Origin: Mycobacterium sp. GA-1199
GTDB taxonomy: Bacteria; Actinomycetota; Actinomycetes; Mycobacteriales; Mycobacteriaceae
Length of the DNA: 64,000 bases
NCBI RefSeq assembly: GCF_001500045.1
Contig: NZ_LQIX01000023.1
Coordinates: 1-64,000, forward strand
Direction of reading: 5' to 3'
Part shown: in pieces, positions 9,123 through 18,041 of the stretch
How the letters are laid out: each line of letters starts with the position of its first letter
Numbering within the stretch: position 1 is the first letter of the stretch
Notes under the pieces: model-generated
Told to the model about the DNA's origin: nothing
Databases searched by the model: none
The model's input: only the letters and a program-made list of their open reading frames with translations
Translations under genes and position numbers: made by a program

Positions 9123-9521
9123 ATGAGCATCGCCCTGGCCACGAGCCTGAAGACATCGTTCGACGAAGCGGTGGCACGCACCCGCGAGGCGCTGGCCGAA
9201 CAAGGGTTCGGCGTACTGACGGAGATCGACGTGAAGGCGACGCTGAAGAACAAACTCGACGAGGACATGGAGAACTACCTCATCCTCGGCGCGTGTAACC
9301 CGCCGCTGGCACACCGGGCGATCAACGCGCAGCGTCAGATCGGTCTACTGCTGCCGTGCAACGTCGTGGTGCGCACCGACCCCGATGACCCGGAAACGAC
9401 GCTCGTCGAGGCGATGAACCCGCAGTTGCTTGTGGACGTCACCGAGGAGCCGGGACTGAAACCGATCGCCGAGGAAGTCGGTGACAAGCTCCAAGCGGCG
9501 ATTGACGCGCTATCGGAATGA
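9123..9521 (+). CDS. DUF302 family protein
   Basis: 132 residues from ATG 9123 with an AGAGGAG ribosome-binding site. The sequence is a compact alpha/beta DUF302 domain: FDEAVARTREALAEQGFGVL, then ILGACNPPLAHRAI and IGLLLPCNVVV, ending in an acidic helix. The two Cys in GACNPP and LPCNVV are typical of the family. DUF302 proteins have no agreed biochemical role but recur with sulfur and redox genes. Here it is the second gene of the regulator operon, so it is probably induced by sulfane sulfur together with the leftward genes. Confidence 0.85.
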   Translation: MSIALATSLKTSFDEAVARTREALAEQGFGVLTEIDVKATLKNKLDEDMENYLILGACNPPLAHRAINAQRQIGLLLPCNVVVRTDPDDPETTLVEAMNPQLLVDVTEEPGLKPIAEEVGDKLQAAIDALSE

Positions 9522-9551
9522 TCGATTGGCGCGAGGTGTCGCCGAGAACGC

Positions 9552-10646
9552 TCACGCGAGCTTTGCCAGCGCGATCTCGGGGTCGTATCCGGCGAACCCG
9601 TCGAGGTTCCCGTCGCGCAGTCGGTTGACCCACGCCGGATCGGCGAGAAGGGCCCGACCGATGGCGACGATGTCGAACTCGTCGGCGTCGAACTGCTCGA
9701 CCAGCCGGTCGACGGGGGCAGGCTGGATCACCTGGCCTTGCTTCTCGCTGCGGAACTGCGTCTCCAGCCCGACCGAGCCGACCGCGATGACGGGCAGGCC
9801 GGTGACCTTCCTTGTCCAGCCGGCCAGGCTCAACTCGCCGTCGTGATCGGGAAACGCCGGTGCGTAGTGCCTGCGCGTCGACGGGTGCAGAACGTCGACC
9901 CCGGCATCCACCAGTGGCGCCAGCAGTTCCTGCAATTCGCTCGGATCGACGGCGATGGACGCGGTGTAGTCGGTGCCCTTCCACTGGGAGAACCGGAAGA
10001 TGATCGGGTAGTCCGGGCCGACGGCGGCGCGGACCGCGGCCACCACCTCAGCAGGGAACCGGGTGCGCGCGGTCAGCGACCCGCCGTATTCGTCCGTGCG
10101 CAGATTAGTTCGGTCCCAGAAGAACTCGTCGAGCAGGTAGCCGTGGGCACCGTGAAGTTCAACCGCGTCGAAGCCGACTTCCCGAGCGGTGGCGGCGCTT
10201 TCGGCGTACTGGTCGGCGAGTTGATGTAGTTCGCGGGCCTCGAGCGCCCGGCCCCGAGGCCGACCGCGGCCGTCGACGCCCGAGGGGCCGACGGGCACCA
10301 CACCGTCGGCGTCGTCACGCTGCACGCCTTGATGCCACAGTTGCGCGGCGATCGTTCCGCCCTCGGAGTGAACCGCACCGACGACCCGCCGCCAGCCGGC
10401 GAGCACCTCGTCGCCCGCGATCGTCGGGACGCTGGCCGGGTATCCGGCGGCCGGAACCGGTAGCCGTATGCCCTCGGTGATGATCAGCCCGACCCCGCCC
10501 GCGGCCCGCCGACGGTAGTACCCGGCCACGTCGGCGCCCGGCACCCCGCCCGGCGAGGCCTGACGGGTCATCGGGGCCATCGCGAACCGGTTGGGCACCG
10601 TCAGGGAGCGGACCGTGAACGGTCGAAAGAGATCGTCAATCGCCAT
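9552..10646 (-). CDS. NADH:flavin oxidoreductase, old yellow enzyme family
   Basis: 364 residues from ATG 10646 (a TTG at 10658 is also possible). An FMN-binding TIM barrel with LFRPFTVRSLTVPNRFAMAPMTR at the start and AAQLWHQG near residue 100. The active-site segment is AVELHGAHGYLLDEFFWDRT, followed by NLRTDEYGGSL, and a phosphate-binding VAIGRALLADP lies near the C-terminus. These enzymes reduce activated C=C bonds, nitro groups or steroid enones with NAD(P)H. It is convergent with the DUF302 gene and has a single-gene look. The physiological substrate cannot be read from sequence. Confidence 0.92.
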   Translation of the reverse strand: MAIDDLFRPFTVRSLTVPNRFAMAPMTRQASPGGVPGADVAGYYRRRAAGGVGLIITEGIRLPVPAAGYPASVPTIAGDEVLAGWRRVVGAVHSEGGTIAAQLWHQGVQRDDADGVVPVGPSGVDGRGRPRGRALEARELHQLADQYAESAATAREVGFDAVELHGAHGYLLDEFFWDRTNLRTDEYGGSLTARTRFPAEVVAAVRAAVGPDYPIIFRFSQWKGTDYTASIAVDPSELQELLAPLVDAGVDVLHPSTRRHYAPAFPDHDGELSLAGWTRKVTGLPVIAVGSVGLETQFRSEKQGQVIQPAPVDRLVEQFDADEFDIVAIGRALLADPAWVNRLRDGNLDGFAGYDPEIALAKLA

Positions 10647-10707
10647 GAACCGATCCAACGCGAGGCCGCGCGGGCCGATTCCATCGGGCCACCCGGCGCG
10701 GATCCAA

Positions 10708-10839
10708 CTAACCTTCGGAGGGCTTGTCGACCTGGTCCTCGGGCAGGGGCAGCGCCTCGGCTCCGGGAGTGGCGGGCGCCATCACGTCGGCGTCCTTGGT
10801 GGCGGGCTCTGGCGTTACGTTCTCGTCTGGAGATGTCAT
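10708..10839 (-). CDS. Small acidic disordered protein (43 residues)
   Basis: A 43-codon frame starts at ATG 10839 with a GGAG site about 8 bases upstream and ends in TAG at 10708. The product (starting MTSPDENVTPEPATKDAD, ending QVDKPSEG) is rich in Asp, Glu, Pro and Ala, with no Cys and no hydrophobic stretch, so it is probably disordered. It lies between the helicase and the old yellow enzyme on the same strand. No family is recognised; the codon pattern and ribosome site support it only moderately. Confidence 0.45.
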   Translation of the reverse strand: MTSPDENVTPEPATKDADVMAPATPGAEALPLPEDQVDKPSEG

Positions 10840-10887
10840 GTCCGACTCCGTACCCGTAGGCGCTCACCGGTAATCACACAGAGCGTT

Positions 10888-10952
10888 CCGCCGAGCGTGG
10901 GGTTGTGTCACGCGAATCCGCGACAAGTGTGACGCAAGGCCACACTCGGCGG
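10888..10952. repeat. Long imperfect intergenic hairpin element
   Basis: The ends are CCGCCGAG at 10888-10895 and CTCGGCGG at 10945-10952. The right arm read in reverse (CCGCCGAGTGTGGCCTTGCG) pairs with the left arm CCGCCGAGCGTGGGGTTGTG with only four mismatches, and pairing continues into GTCAC. The 65-bp element sits in the 131-bp gap between the helicase stop and the small acidic gene. It could end helicase-side transcription or be a REP-like element. A second hairpin with related arms is at 60508-60565. Confidence 0.6.
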
Positions 10953-10970
10953 GAAGGCGTCGCGCGTCGC

Positions 10971-13502
10971 TCAGTCGAACCGGCCGGCGTCGACGACCCG
11001 CAGGACGACCGCGCCGGCCTCGTCGGAGGCGACAAGGTCGACCTCGACATCCAAGCCCCAGTCGTGGTCGCCCGCAGGATCGTCGAAAACCTGCCGCACC
11101 CGCCACACTTCGGGCGCACGGTCGATGATCAGCAGCGCCGGACCGCGCGCGTCGGCGCCGGTGCCGACGTCGTCATGCTCGTCGAAGTAGTCCTGCCCGA
11201 CCTGCTCCCAGCGCGCCGCCGTCCATCCCGAACCGCTGTCCAGAGCGCCGAGTTCGTCCCAGCGCAAGCGGGCGAACAACTGCACCCGCCGGAACAACGC
11301 GTTGCGCACCATCGCCGTGAACGCACGCTGGTTGCCGGACAGCGGGCGCGGCGCGACCGGCGCCGCGGCCGGCGCGTCATGTGGCCGGTCGGGGTCGGTC
11401 AGCTGCTCCCACTCGTCGAGCAGGCTCGAATCCACCTGGCGGACAAGCTCGCCGAGCCACTCGACGATATCGCTGAGTTCCTCGGTCCTGGCCGCGGCGG
11501 GAACCCCGGACCGCAGCGCCTTGTACGCGTCGGACAGGTAGCGCAGCACCGCCCCCTCGGCGCGGGTCAGGCCGTACTCGCTGACGTATTCGCGAAACGT
11601 CATGGCGCGTTCCCACATCTCGCGCACCACCGACTTCGGGGACAGCGCGGCGTCGGCGGCCCACGGGTTGCTCTGCAGGTAGACCTCGAAGGTGTGCTCG
11701 AGCAACTCCTCGAGCGGCCTGGGGTAGGTGATGTCGTCGAGCAGTTCGATGCGCTCGTCGTACTCGATGCCTTCGGCCTTCATCGCGGCGACGGCTTCGC
11801 CTCGGGCCTTGTTCAGCTGCGCCGCCAAGATCTGGCGCGGATCCTCAAGCGTCGCCTCGATCACCGAAACCACATCCAGTGCAGAGGTTTCCGATGTCGG
11901 ATCGAGCACATCGACGGCGGCCAGAGCGAATGTCGACAACGGTTGATACAACGCGAAGTTCGGCGGCAGGTCGACGGTCAGCCGGTATCTGCTGCCGTCG
12001 GGACCGGTCTGGTCGAGGCGCTCCACCACACCGGCCTGTAGCAGTGAGCGCGCGATACCGACGGCTTCGCGGATGTGCTGCAACTGCCGTTTGCGCGGCT
12101 CGTGATTGTCGGTGAGCAGCCGCCGCATCGCCTCGAACGGGTCGCCGGGGCGGTCGATGACGTCGAGCATCATCGCCGTCGACACCCGCATGTTGCTGGT
12201 CAGCGGTTCGGGCGTGGCCTCGATCAACCGGTTCATGGTCGACTCGTTCCACGGCACCATGCCCTCGGGAGCCTTGCGGCGCACCAGCTTCCGGCGCTTC
12301 CTGGGGTCGTCGGCGACTTTGGCGAACTGTTTGAGGTTCTCCACCTCGTGGTCGGGCGCCTGCACGACGACGGTGCCCGCGGTGTCGTAGCCGGCCCGCC
12401 CGGCCCGACCCGCGATCTGGTGGAACTCGCGCGCATTGAGCAGCCGGGTGCGCACCCCGTCGTACTTCGACAGCGCCGAGAACACCACCGTGCGGATCGG
12501 CACATTGATGCCGACACCCAGCGTGTCGGTGCCGCAGATCACCTTGAGCAGACCGGCCTGCGCCAACTGTTCGACCAACCGGCGGTACTTCGGCAGCATC
12601 CCGGCGTGGTGCACCCCGATACCGTGTCGCACCAACCGGGACAGCGTCGCGCCGAAGGCCGTGGAGAACTGGAACGCGCCGATCATCTCCCGGATCTCGG
12701 CCTTCTGCTCTTTGGTGCTGACGTTGACGCTCATCAACGCCTGCGCGCGCTCCAGCGCCGAGGCCTGGGTGAAGTGCACGACGTAGATCGGGGCCTGCGC
12801 GGTCTCGAGCAGATCGCCGATCGTCTCGTGCATCGGAGTGGTCGCATACGAAAAGAACAGCGGCACTGGGCGTTCGGCGTTGGCCACCAGCGCCGTCGGC
12901 CGGCCGGTGCGCCGGGTGAGGTCGTCGCGCAGGAACGAAACGTCACCCAGCGTCGCCGACATCAGCAGGAACTGCGCCTTCGGCAGCTCCAGCAGGGGAA
13001 CCTGCCACGCCCATCCGCGGTCCGGGTCGCCGTAGAAATGGAACTCATCCATCACCACCAACGCGATGTCGGCGTCGGCCCCTTCGCGCAGCGCGATGTT
13101 GGCCAGCACCTCGGCGGTGCAGGTGATGATCGGTGCCTCGGCGTTGACCGCGGCGTCACCGGTCAGCATGCCCACGTTGTCCGCGCCGAACACCTTGCAC
13201 AGCGCGAAGAACTTCTCGCTGACCAGCGCCTTGATCGGCGCGGTGTAGAAGCTGCGGCCGTGCCGTGCACCGGATCGGGCCAGCGTCGCGAACAGCGCGC
13301 CCGTGGCCACCAGCGACTTCCCCGAACCGGTCGGGGTCGCCAGGATGACGTTGGCGCCGCTGACCAACTCGATCAGCGCTTCCTCCTGCGCCGGATACAG
13401 CACGGTGCCGTTGGCCTCGGCCCAGGCGGCGAAGGCCGTGAACAGCGCGTCGGGATCGGCGCCCAGCCCTTGTGCGATGTCGGTGAGTGAAGTCTCAGGC
13501 AC
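10971..13502 (-). CDS. SF2 DEAD/DExH-box helicase (Ski2-like, DUF3516-type C-terminus)
   Basis: 843 residues from GTG 13502. Helicase motifs are in order: Q-like LYPAQEEALI; Walker A ATPTGSGKS near residue 54; motif II VMDEFHFYG near 147; motif III MSATLG; and the second RecA domain with FGATLSRLVRHGIGVHHAGM, VICGTDTLGVGINVP and QIAGRAGRAGYD. After about residue 440 a long helical C-terminal region follows, of the type annotated DUF3516 in actinobacteria. Such Ski2-like enzymes unwind RNA or structured nucleic acid; the specific role here is unknown. Its start overlaps the end of the LysR gene by 8 bases, so it may be co-transcribed. Confidence 0.92.
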   Translation of the reverse strand: MPETSLTDIAQGLGADPDALFTAFAAWAEANGTVLYPAQEEALIELVSGANVILATPTGSGKSLVATGALFATLARSGARHGRSFYTAPIKALVSEKFFALCKVFGADNVGMLTGDAAVNAEAPIITCTAEVLANIALREGADADIALVVMDEFHFYGDPDRGWAWQVPLLELPKAQFLLMSATLGDVSFLRDDLTRRTGRPTALVANAERPVPLFFSYATTPMHETIGDLLETAQAPIYVVHFTQASALERAQALMSVNVSTKEQKAEIREMIGAFQFSTAFGATLSRLVRHGIGVHHAGMLPKYRRLVEQLAQAGLLKVICGTDTLGVGINVPIRTVVFSALSKYDGVRTRLLNAREFHQIAGRAGRAGYDTAGTVVVQAPDHEVENLKQFAKVADDPRKRRKLVRRKAPEGMVPWNESTMNRLIEATPEPLTSNMRVSTAMMLDVIDRPGDPFEAMRRLLTDNHEPRKRQLQHIREAVGIARSLLQAGVVERLDQTGPDGSRYRLTVDLPPNFALYQPLSTFALAAVDVLDPTSETSALDVVSVIEATLEDPRQILAAQLNKARGEAVAAMKAEGIEYDERIELLDDITYPRPLEELLEHTFEVYLQSNPWAADAALSPKSVVREMWERAMTFREYVSEYGLTRAEGAVLRYLSDAYKALRSGVPAAARTEELSDIVEWLGELVRQVDSSLLDEWEQLTDPDRPHDAPAAAPVAPRPLSGNQRAFTAMVRNALFRRVQLFARLRWDELGALDSGSGWTAARWEQVGQDYFDEHDDVGTGADARGPALLIIDRAPEVWRVRQVFDDPAGDHDWGLDVEVDLVASDEAGAVVLRVVDAGRFD

Positions 13503-14427
13503 CTCGATGCACCGGCCCCAGCCGGTCGGCGATCTGCTCGGCGGCCTGCTCGACCTCGGTGAGCCTGCTCCGCAGCCGCTCGGGCGCCCAAGCGAGTGCG
13601 ATTCGCGCTGGGGGCCAGTTGCTTTCGTCGATCGGCACCAACTTGAACTCCGGCGGGGAGAACATCTTGCCGATGAACGAGTCGGGTGCGTAACTCACCA
13701 GCGCGACGAGATGCCGGTTGAACACAGCGGTGGCCATCTCGAGTTCGCCGCCGCGCTGGTTGGTGGTGCGGACGATGCGGTGAACACCGCGGCTGTTGAG
13801 TTGTCGGGTCAACCCGGCCAGCACCACCGGATTGGGCCGGGCGAAGTCGATCACGACCTCCCGGTCGCGCAGTTCGTCGATCGCCACAAGGTCTTTGGCG
13901 GCCAGGGGATCGTCGAAGCGCACCGCGAGCGCACCCTGATAGCTGGCCACCACCTTGTGGCGCAGGCGTTGGTCACCGGCGGGCAGGTGGATCAGGCCCA
14001 GCTCTGCCTGTCCGGCGATCAGCTTGGCGGCGACCTCGGTACCCGACCCGGGAACTCCGAACTCCGTCGGGACGGGCAGGTCGGTCAGCACCGTCTCCAG
14101 TTGCGCGAGCAGGTCGGACGGCGCATAGGCGGTGGCGCTCAGCCGAAGCGGAGCCGGACCCTGCACACCGCGCTTCGCGGTGGCTTTGAACTCTTCGACC
14201 TGTCGCAGGATTTCGCGGGCCGGGCCGATCAATCGTTCGCCGAGCGGGCTCAGCCGCACGTCGTGGTAGCCGCGCTCGAACAACGGTCCGCCGAGTTCCT
14301 TCTCGAGGAGCTTGATCTGCTTGCTCAGTGGGGGCGGCGTGATCATCAGCTTGTCGGCAGCCCGCTTGAAGTGCAGTTCGTCGGCCACGGCGACGAAGTA
14401 CCTGAGCCTGGTGAAGTCGATGTCCAT
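13495..14427 (-). CDS. LysR-type transcriptional regulator
   Basis: 310 residues from ATG 14427. The N-terminal winged helix-turn-helix is clear: FTRLRYFVAVADELHFKRAA, then MITPPPLSKQIKLLEKELGG, with PPPLSKQ as the recognition helix. The effector domain follows from about residue 90, with QAELGLIHLP and REVVIDFARPNP. It lies 64 bp downstream of the CoA-transferase gene on the same strand and overlaps the helicase start. LysR proteins usually control adjacent catabolic genes, so the CoA-transferase/acyl-CoA dehydrogenase operon is the likely target, though the usual divergent layout is absent. Confidence 0.9.
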   Translation of the reverse strand: MDIDFTRLRYFVAVADELHFKRAADKLMITPPPLSKQIKLLEKELGGPLFERGYHDVRLSPLGERLIGPAREILRQVEEFKATAKRGVQGPAPLRLSATAYAPSDLLAQLETVLTDLPVPTEFGVPGSGTEVAAKLIAGQAELGLIHLPAGDQRLRHKVVASYQGALAVRFDDPLAAKDLVAIDELRDREVVIDFARPNPVVLAGLTRQLNSRGVHRIVRTTNQRGGELEMATAVFNRHLVALVSYAPDSFIGKMFSPPEFKLVPIDESNWPPARIALAWAPERLRSRLTEVEQAAEQIADRLGPVHRGA

Positions 14428-14491
14428 TCCTGCGGTGTCTCGTACGGGTGCCGTGCCACCCGAATGCTACGAGATCACCGGTGCACCCGGG

Positions 14492-16834
14492 TCAGACGTG
14501 CACGTCGCCTGTGGTGGTCTCGAGCACCCTTCGCCGATGTAGCGCCTCGATCTCCGTCGGGTTCAGGCCGAGGAGTTCGGTGGCGATCTCGGCGGTCTGC
14601 TCGCCGATGAGCGGGGCCTGCAGCAACGGGGGATCGGCGACGTGATCGCAGTGGATCTGCACGTTCTCCATCGTGAACGGGACGTCTGCGTGCGGGTGAA
14701 GCTCCTCGCGGAACGATCGCCGCTGCTGGTAGTACCCCCACGACGGGAGCTCGTCGGCGTGCATGACGGCACCCGCGGGCACGCCCGCGGCCTGCAGCCT
14801 TTCCATCGCCCCGATCCGCGAATGCCGCGCGGTCCAGGCGCGCACGGCGTCGGGGTCGACCTCACCGTCGCCGGGCAGGCCGATGACCCAGCGCAGCGCC
14901 TGCAACTCGGCGTCGTCGCGCACGGTGATCGCGATCCACTCGTTGTCGCCCGCGGCCGGGAACAGTCCCCACGGTGTCCTGCGTCCCGTGCCGGAGCGGG
15001 GGTGCCCGGCACGCTCGAGAGCATCGGCGGCGATGTCGGCGGCGACATGACTGAGCATCACCTCGGCCTGGGCGACGCTCGCCGACCCGCCCTCGCCGGT
15101 GCGTTCCCGGCGCAGGAGCAACGCAATCGCAGACAGGGCGCCGATCCTGGCCGCGACGTGGTCGGGGTAGACGGTGACGGTGTCGCAGAACGTCTCGGGC
15201 TCGCCCGGGTACACCCACTGACTGGTGAACCCGACGGCGGCGCGCACCAGCGGCCCGTAGCCCAGGCGGTTGGCCCACGGGCCGCTGGGACCGAAAGCGG
15301 AACTGTCCACCACGACGATGCCCGGGTTGATCCGTCGCAGCGTCGCGTGGTCCATGCCCAGCGCTTCGGCGACGCCGGGTTTGAAGTTCGTCAGCACCAC
15401 ATCGGAGGCCCGCACCAGGCGGTGCGCGAGTTCCAGACCTTCCTCCGTGCGCAGGTCGAGCCCGATCGAGCGCTTGTTGCGGTGGCCCGCGGCGAACGGC
15501 TGGGTCATTGTGGTGAGCTTGCCGACGCGCAGGCCGTCGGGATGGGCGGAGTGTTCGATCTTGACGACGTCGGCGCCCAGATCGCCGAAGAGCCGGCCGG
15601 TGTCGGCTCCGACGACGATGACCCCGAGATCGAGGACGCGGATCCCTTCCAGCGGCCGCCCCTCGGCCCGGCGCTGCCGACTCGCCAACAGTGGTGCGGC
15701 GGTGAGGGGTTCGGATCGATGCGAGTCCCTGTCGAGTGCGCTGGCGCGATGGCCGTCGATTTCGCAGACACCGACCGGGATCGGGGCCACGACGCCGGGC
15801 GCCAGCTCCACATCGCGGAAAAAGCCACGCGCACTGAAGTGTTCGGCGGTCAACGCCTCCGACAGGGTCAGCACCGCCGCCGTGGGAACGCCGTGGGCCT
15901 GACCCTGGGACTCCAGCTCCGCGCGGGTCTTGTCCGCGCAGAAAGCGGCGATCGCGTCGAGCAGATTCGGTGAGCGGAACCGCTTTCCGAGTTTGTCGTA
16001 TGAGGGGTCGGCGAACTCCTCGGGGCTGCCCATCCAGGTGAACATGCCGCGCCACTGCCGCTTGGCCAGGATGCAGATGCGGACGTGGCCGTCCTTACAG
16101 GGGATGATGGGGTAGCGCTGACGTTCGGCGTCCCAATCGCGCTGCTGCAGCTTCACCGCGACGCCGGCCGACGCGCTGCCCGCCGAACCGAACGGCGGGT
16201 CGAGCGTTTGCATCGCCCCTTCGAGGATCGAGAAGTCGATCAGGTCACCCTCACCGGTGCGCAAACGGTCGAGGTAGACCGCGACGGCCATCACCGCGGC
16301 CTGCGCGGCGGCCACGTGGAAGGGCAGTTCGGCAGGCGGGACCAACGGCTCGCGGCCCGGGATGCCGGATCGCGACAGCTCGCTGGTCAAGGCGTGGAAC
16401 ACCGGACCGCTGCCCTGCCAGGTGCGGTAGTCGTTGTCGCGGCCGAAGTCGCTGAGCGGCAGGATCACCAACGTCGGGTGCTGCCTACGGATCTCACGCA
16501 CCGCCAGCGTCGCCTCGGCGCGCGATCCGGGCCGGGTGCTCTCGATCAGGATGTCGGTGCCGCCAAGCAATTTCGCGAACTCGAACCGGCCCGCCGCGGT
16601 CGACGGATCAAGCTCGACCGTCTCCATGCCGTGCCGGTCGATGGCGGTCTGCACATCTACCCCTGCGACGTGCGGGCCCACCGCGTCGTCGTCGGTGACA
16701 CCGAGCAGGCGCAGCACCGTCACGCGCGCCCCGAGGTCGGCGAGCAGCCGGCCGACCGCGCTCATCGGCCCCGAGCTCAGGTCGAGGATCCGCATCCCCG
16801 ACAGCGGCGGATCGTATGCGGCAGCGTGGGGCAC
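14492..16834 (-). CDS. Double-domain CaiB/BaiF (class III) CoA-transferase
   Basis: 780 residues from GTG 16834, about twice the usual class III length. Two homologous halves follow each other. Half one (about 10-385) starts GMRILDLSSGPMSAVGRLLADLG; half two (about 395-765) starts GIRVLDLGVIVVGADTGRLFGDLGADVVKIEH and has PFAAGHRNKRSIGLDL. In the stretch where the catalytic Asp normally lies, half two has VYPDHVAA, while half one has LPFHVAAA with no Asp, so only the second half may form the acyl-enzyme intermediate. The enzyme moves CoA between carboxylic acids. It follows two acyl-CoA dehydrogenases 3 bases apart, fitting activation and oxidation of a branched, terpenoid or steroid-like acid. 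Confidence 0.9.
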   Translation of the reverse strand: MPHAAAYDPPLSGMRILDLSSGPMSAVGRLLADLGARVTVLRLLGVTDDDAVGPHVAGVDVQTAIDRHGMETVELDPSTAAGRFEFAKLLGGTDILIESTRPGSRAEATLAVREIRRQHPTLVILPLSDFGRDNDYRTWQGSGPVFHALTSELSRSGIPGREPLVPPAELPFHVAAAQAAVMAVAVYLDRLRTGEGDLIDFSILEGAMQTLDPPFGSAGSASAGVAVKLQQRDWDAERQRYPIIPCKDGHVRICILAKRQWRGMFTWMGSPEEFADPSYDKLGKRFRSPNLLDAIAAFCADKTRAELESQGQAHGVPTAAVLTLSEALTAEHFSARGFFRDVELAPGVVAPIPVGVCEIDGHRASALDRDSHRSEPLTAAPLLASRQRRAEGRPLEGIRVLDLGVIVVGADTGRLFGDLGADVVKIEHSAHPDGLRVGKLTTMTQPFAAGHRNKRSIGLDLRTEEGLELAHRLVRASDVVLTNFKPGVAEALGMDHATLRRINPGIVVVDSSAFGPSGPWANRLGYGPLVRAAVGFTSQWVYPGEPETFCDTVTVYPDHVAARIGALSAIALLLRRERTGEGGSASVAQAEVMLSHVAADIAADALERAGHPRSGTGRRTPWGLFPAAGDNEWIAITVRDDAELQALRWVIGLPGDGEVDPDAVRAWTARHSRIGAMERLQAAGVPAGAVMHADELPSWGYYQQRRSFREELHPHADVPFTMENVQIHCDHVADPPLLQAPLIGEQTAEIATELLGLNPTEIEALHRRRVLETTTGDVHV

Positions 16835-16837
16835 GGG

Positions 16838-18040
16838 TCAGCTCCTGCGGGCCTGGCGGAACGGGATGTCGCGGTCTGCCTCGGGTTCCTTGGGCAGTCC
16901 CAGCACGCGTTCCCCGATGATGTTGCGCTGGATCTGGTCGGTGCCGCCGCCGATCGAGGTGAAGAACGCGTTGAGCGTCAGGAAGTTGACGTCGTCGGCC
17001 ACCGGGTTATCGGGGCCGGCCAACAAGGCCTGTGCGCCGATGATCTGTGTCTTCATCGCCGCCTCGGTGTGCAGGATCTTCGACATCGCGAGCTTGCCCA
17101 GCGACATGATCGAGCTCGACGTGCCCTGTGACGTACTGGCTTTCGCGCGCGCGTTGTTGAGCCGGTTCAGCTCTCGCATGGCCAGCACCTTGGCCAGCGG
17201 GTAGCGCACCGCGGGATCGTCGAGGACCCCGTACTCGCGGGCGAGTTCTATCAGGCTGTCCGCCTTGCGGTTACGCGAGCCGCGACCACTGTCACCCATG
17301 ATGGACCGTTCGTAGGCCAGCGCGGTCTGAAGCGCGCGCCATCCGTTGCCCTCGCCGCCCAGCAGGTAGTCGTCGGAGACGGTCGCATCGTTGATGAACA
17401 CCTCGTTGAAGTGCGATTCACCGGTGATCTGCACCAGCGGGCGCACCTCGATGCCGGGCTGCTTCATCGGCATGATGAACAGGCTCAACCCCTTGTGTTT
17501 GGGCACATCCCAATCGGTGCGGGCCAGCAGCAGGGCGTAATCGGCGGTGAGCGCGCCCGACGTCCACACCTTCTGCCCGTTGACCACCCACTGGTCACCG
17601 TCGCGGACGGCGGTGGTGCGCACGCTGGCCAGGTCGGAACCGGCGCCCGGTTCGCTGTAGAGCAGGCACGTGCGGGACCGCTCGACCAGGAAATCGCGCA
17701 GCAGATCCTGTTTGATTCTCTCGGTGCCGAGCTTGAGGGTGGTGTTGGCCGGGATGTTGTACTTGTCCTGCCGCGACCCCGGCGCCTTGATCGCCGAGAA
17801 CTCCTGGCCGATGACGGCCGCGAGGTCGCTCGGATATCCGCGGCCGAACCACTCGGTGGGATAGGTCGGCACGGCGTAGCCGGCGTCGAGCACCTTCTCC
17901 AGCCAGGCGATCCGCTCGGGTGACGACACCCACGGGTCGTCGGACTTGGGCAGTGGAGTCCAGTTGTCGCGCAACCATTCCCGGACCTCGGCGCGCAGCT
18001 CGTCGGCGGTGGGCAGGGCGTCCAATTGCGCAGGAGTCAT
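16838..18040 (-). CDS. Acyl-CoA dehydrogenase, large partner of a pair
   Basis: 400 residues from ATG 18040, placed 8 bases after an AGAGG site (a GTG at 18049 is the longer option). FAD enzyme with ACAD features: LLYSEPGAGSDLASVRT, VVNGQKVWTSGA, and a C-terminal SIGGGTDQIQRNIIGERVLGL. Length and motifs match mycobacterial FadE proteins that form alpha2beta2 enzymes with a second, shorter subunit. It oxidises an acyl-CoA to the 2-enoyl-CoA. It sits between its partner (1-base gap) and the CoA-transferase (3-base gap), so the three are surely co-translated. The substrate is unknown. Confidence 0.92.
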   Translation of the reverse strand: MTPAQLDALPTADELRAEVREWLRDNWTPLPKSDDPWVSSPERIAWLEKVLDAGYAVPTYPTEWFGRGYPSDLAAVIGQEFSAIKAPGSRQDKYNIPANTTLKLGTERIKQDLLRDFLVERSRTCLLYSEPGAGSDLASVRTTAVRDGDQWVVNGQKVWTSGALTADYALLLARTDWDVPKHKGLSLFIMPMKQPGIEVRPLVQITGESHFNEVFINDATVSDDYLLGGEGNGWRALQTALAYERSIMGDSGRGSRNRKADSLIELAREYGVLDDPAVRYPLAKVLAMRELNRLNNARAKASTSQGTSSSIMSLGKLAMSKILHTEAAMKTQIIGAQALLAGPDNPVADDVNFLTLNAFFTSIGGGTDQIQRNIIGERVLGLPKEPEADRDIPFRQARRS

Positions 18041-18041
18041 G

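Noticed and set aside
10905..13490. Long plus-strand open frames opposite the helicase gene
   Set aside because: They mirror high-GC third-position bias of the minus-strand gene; the translations are Arg/Gly/His-rich and match no family, while the minus strand has full helicase motifs.
14642..15973. Plus-strand 443-codon frame opposite the CoA-transferase
   Set aside because: Antisense shadow; the minus strand encodes two clear class III CoA-transferase domains.
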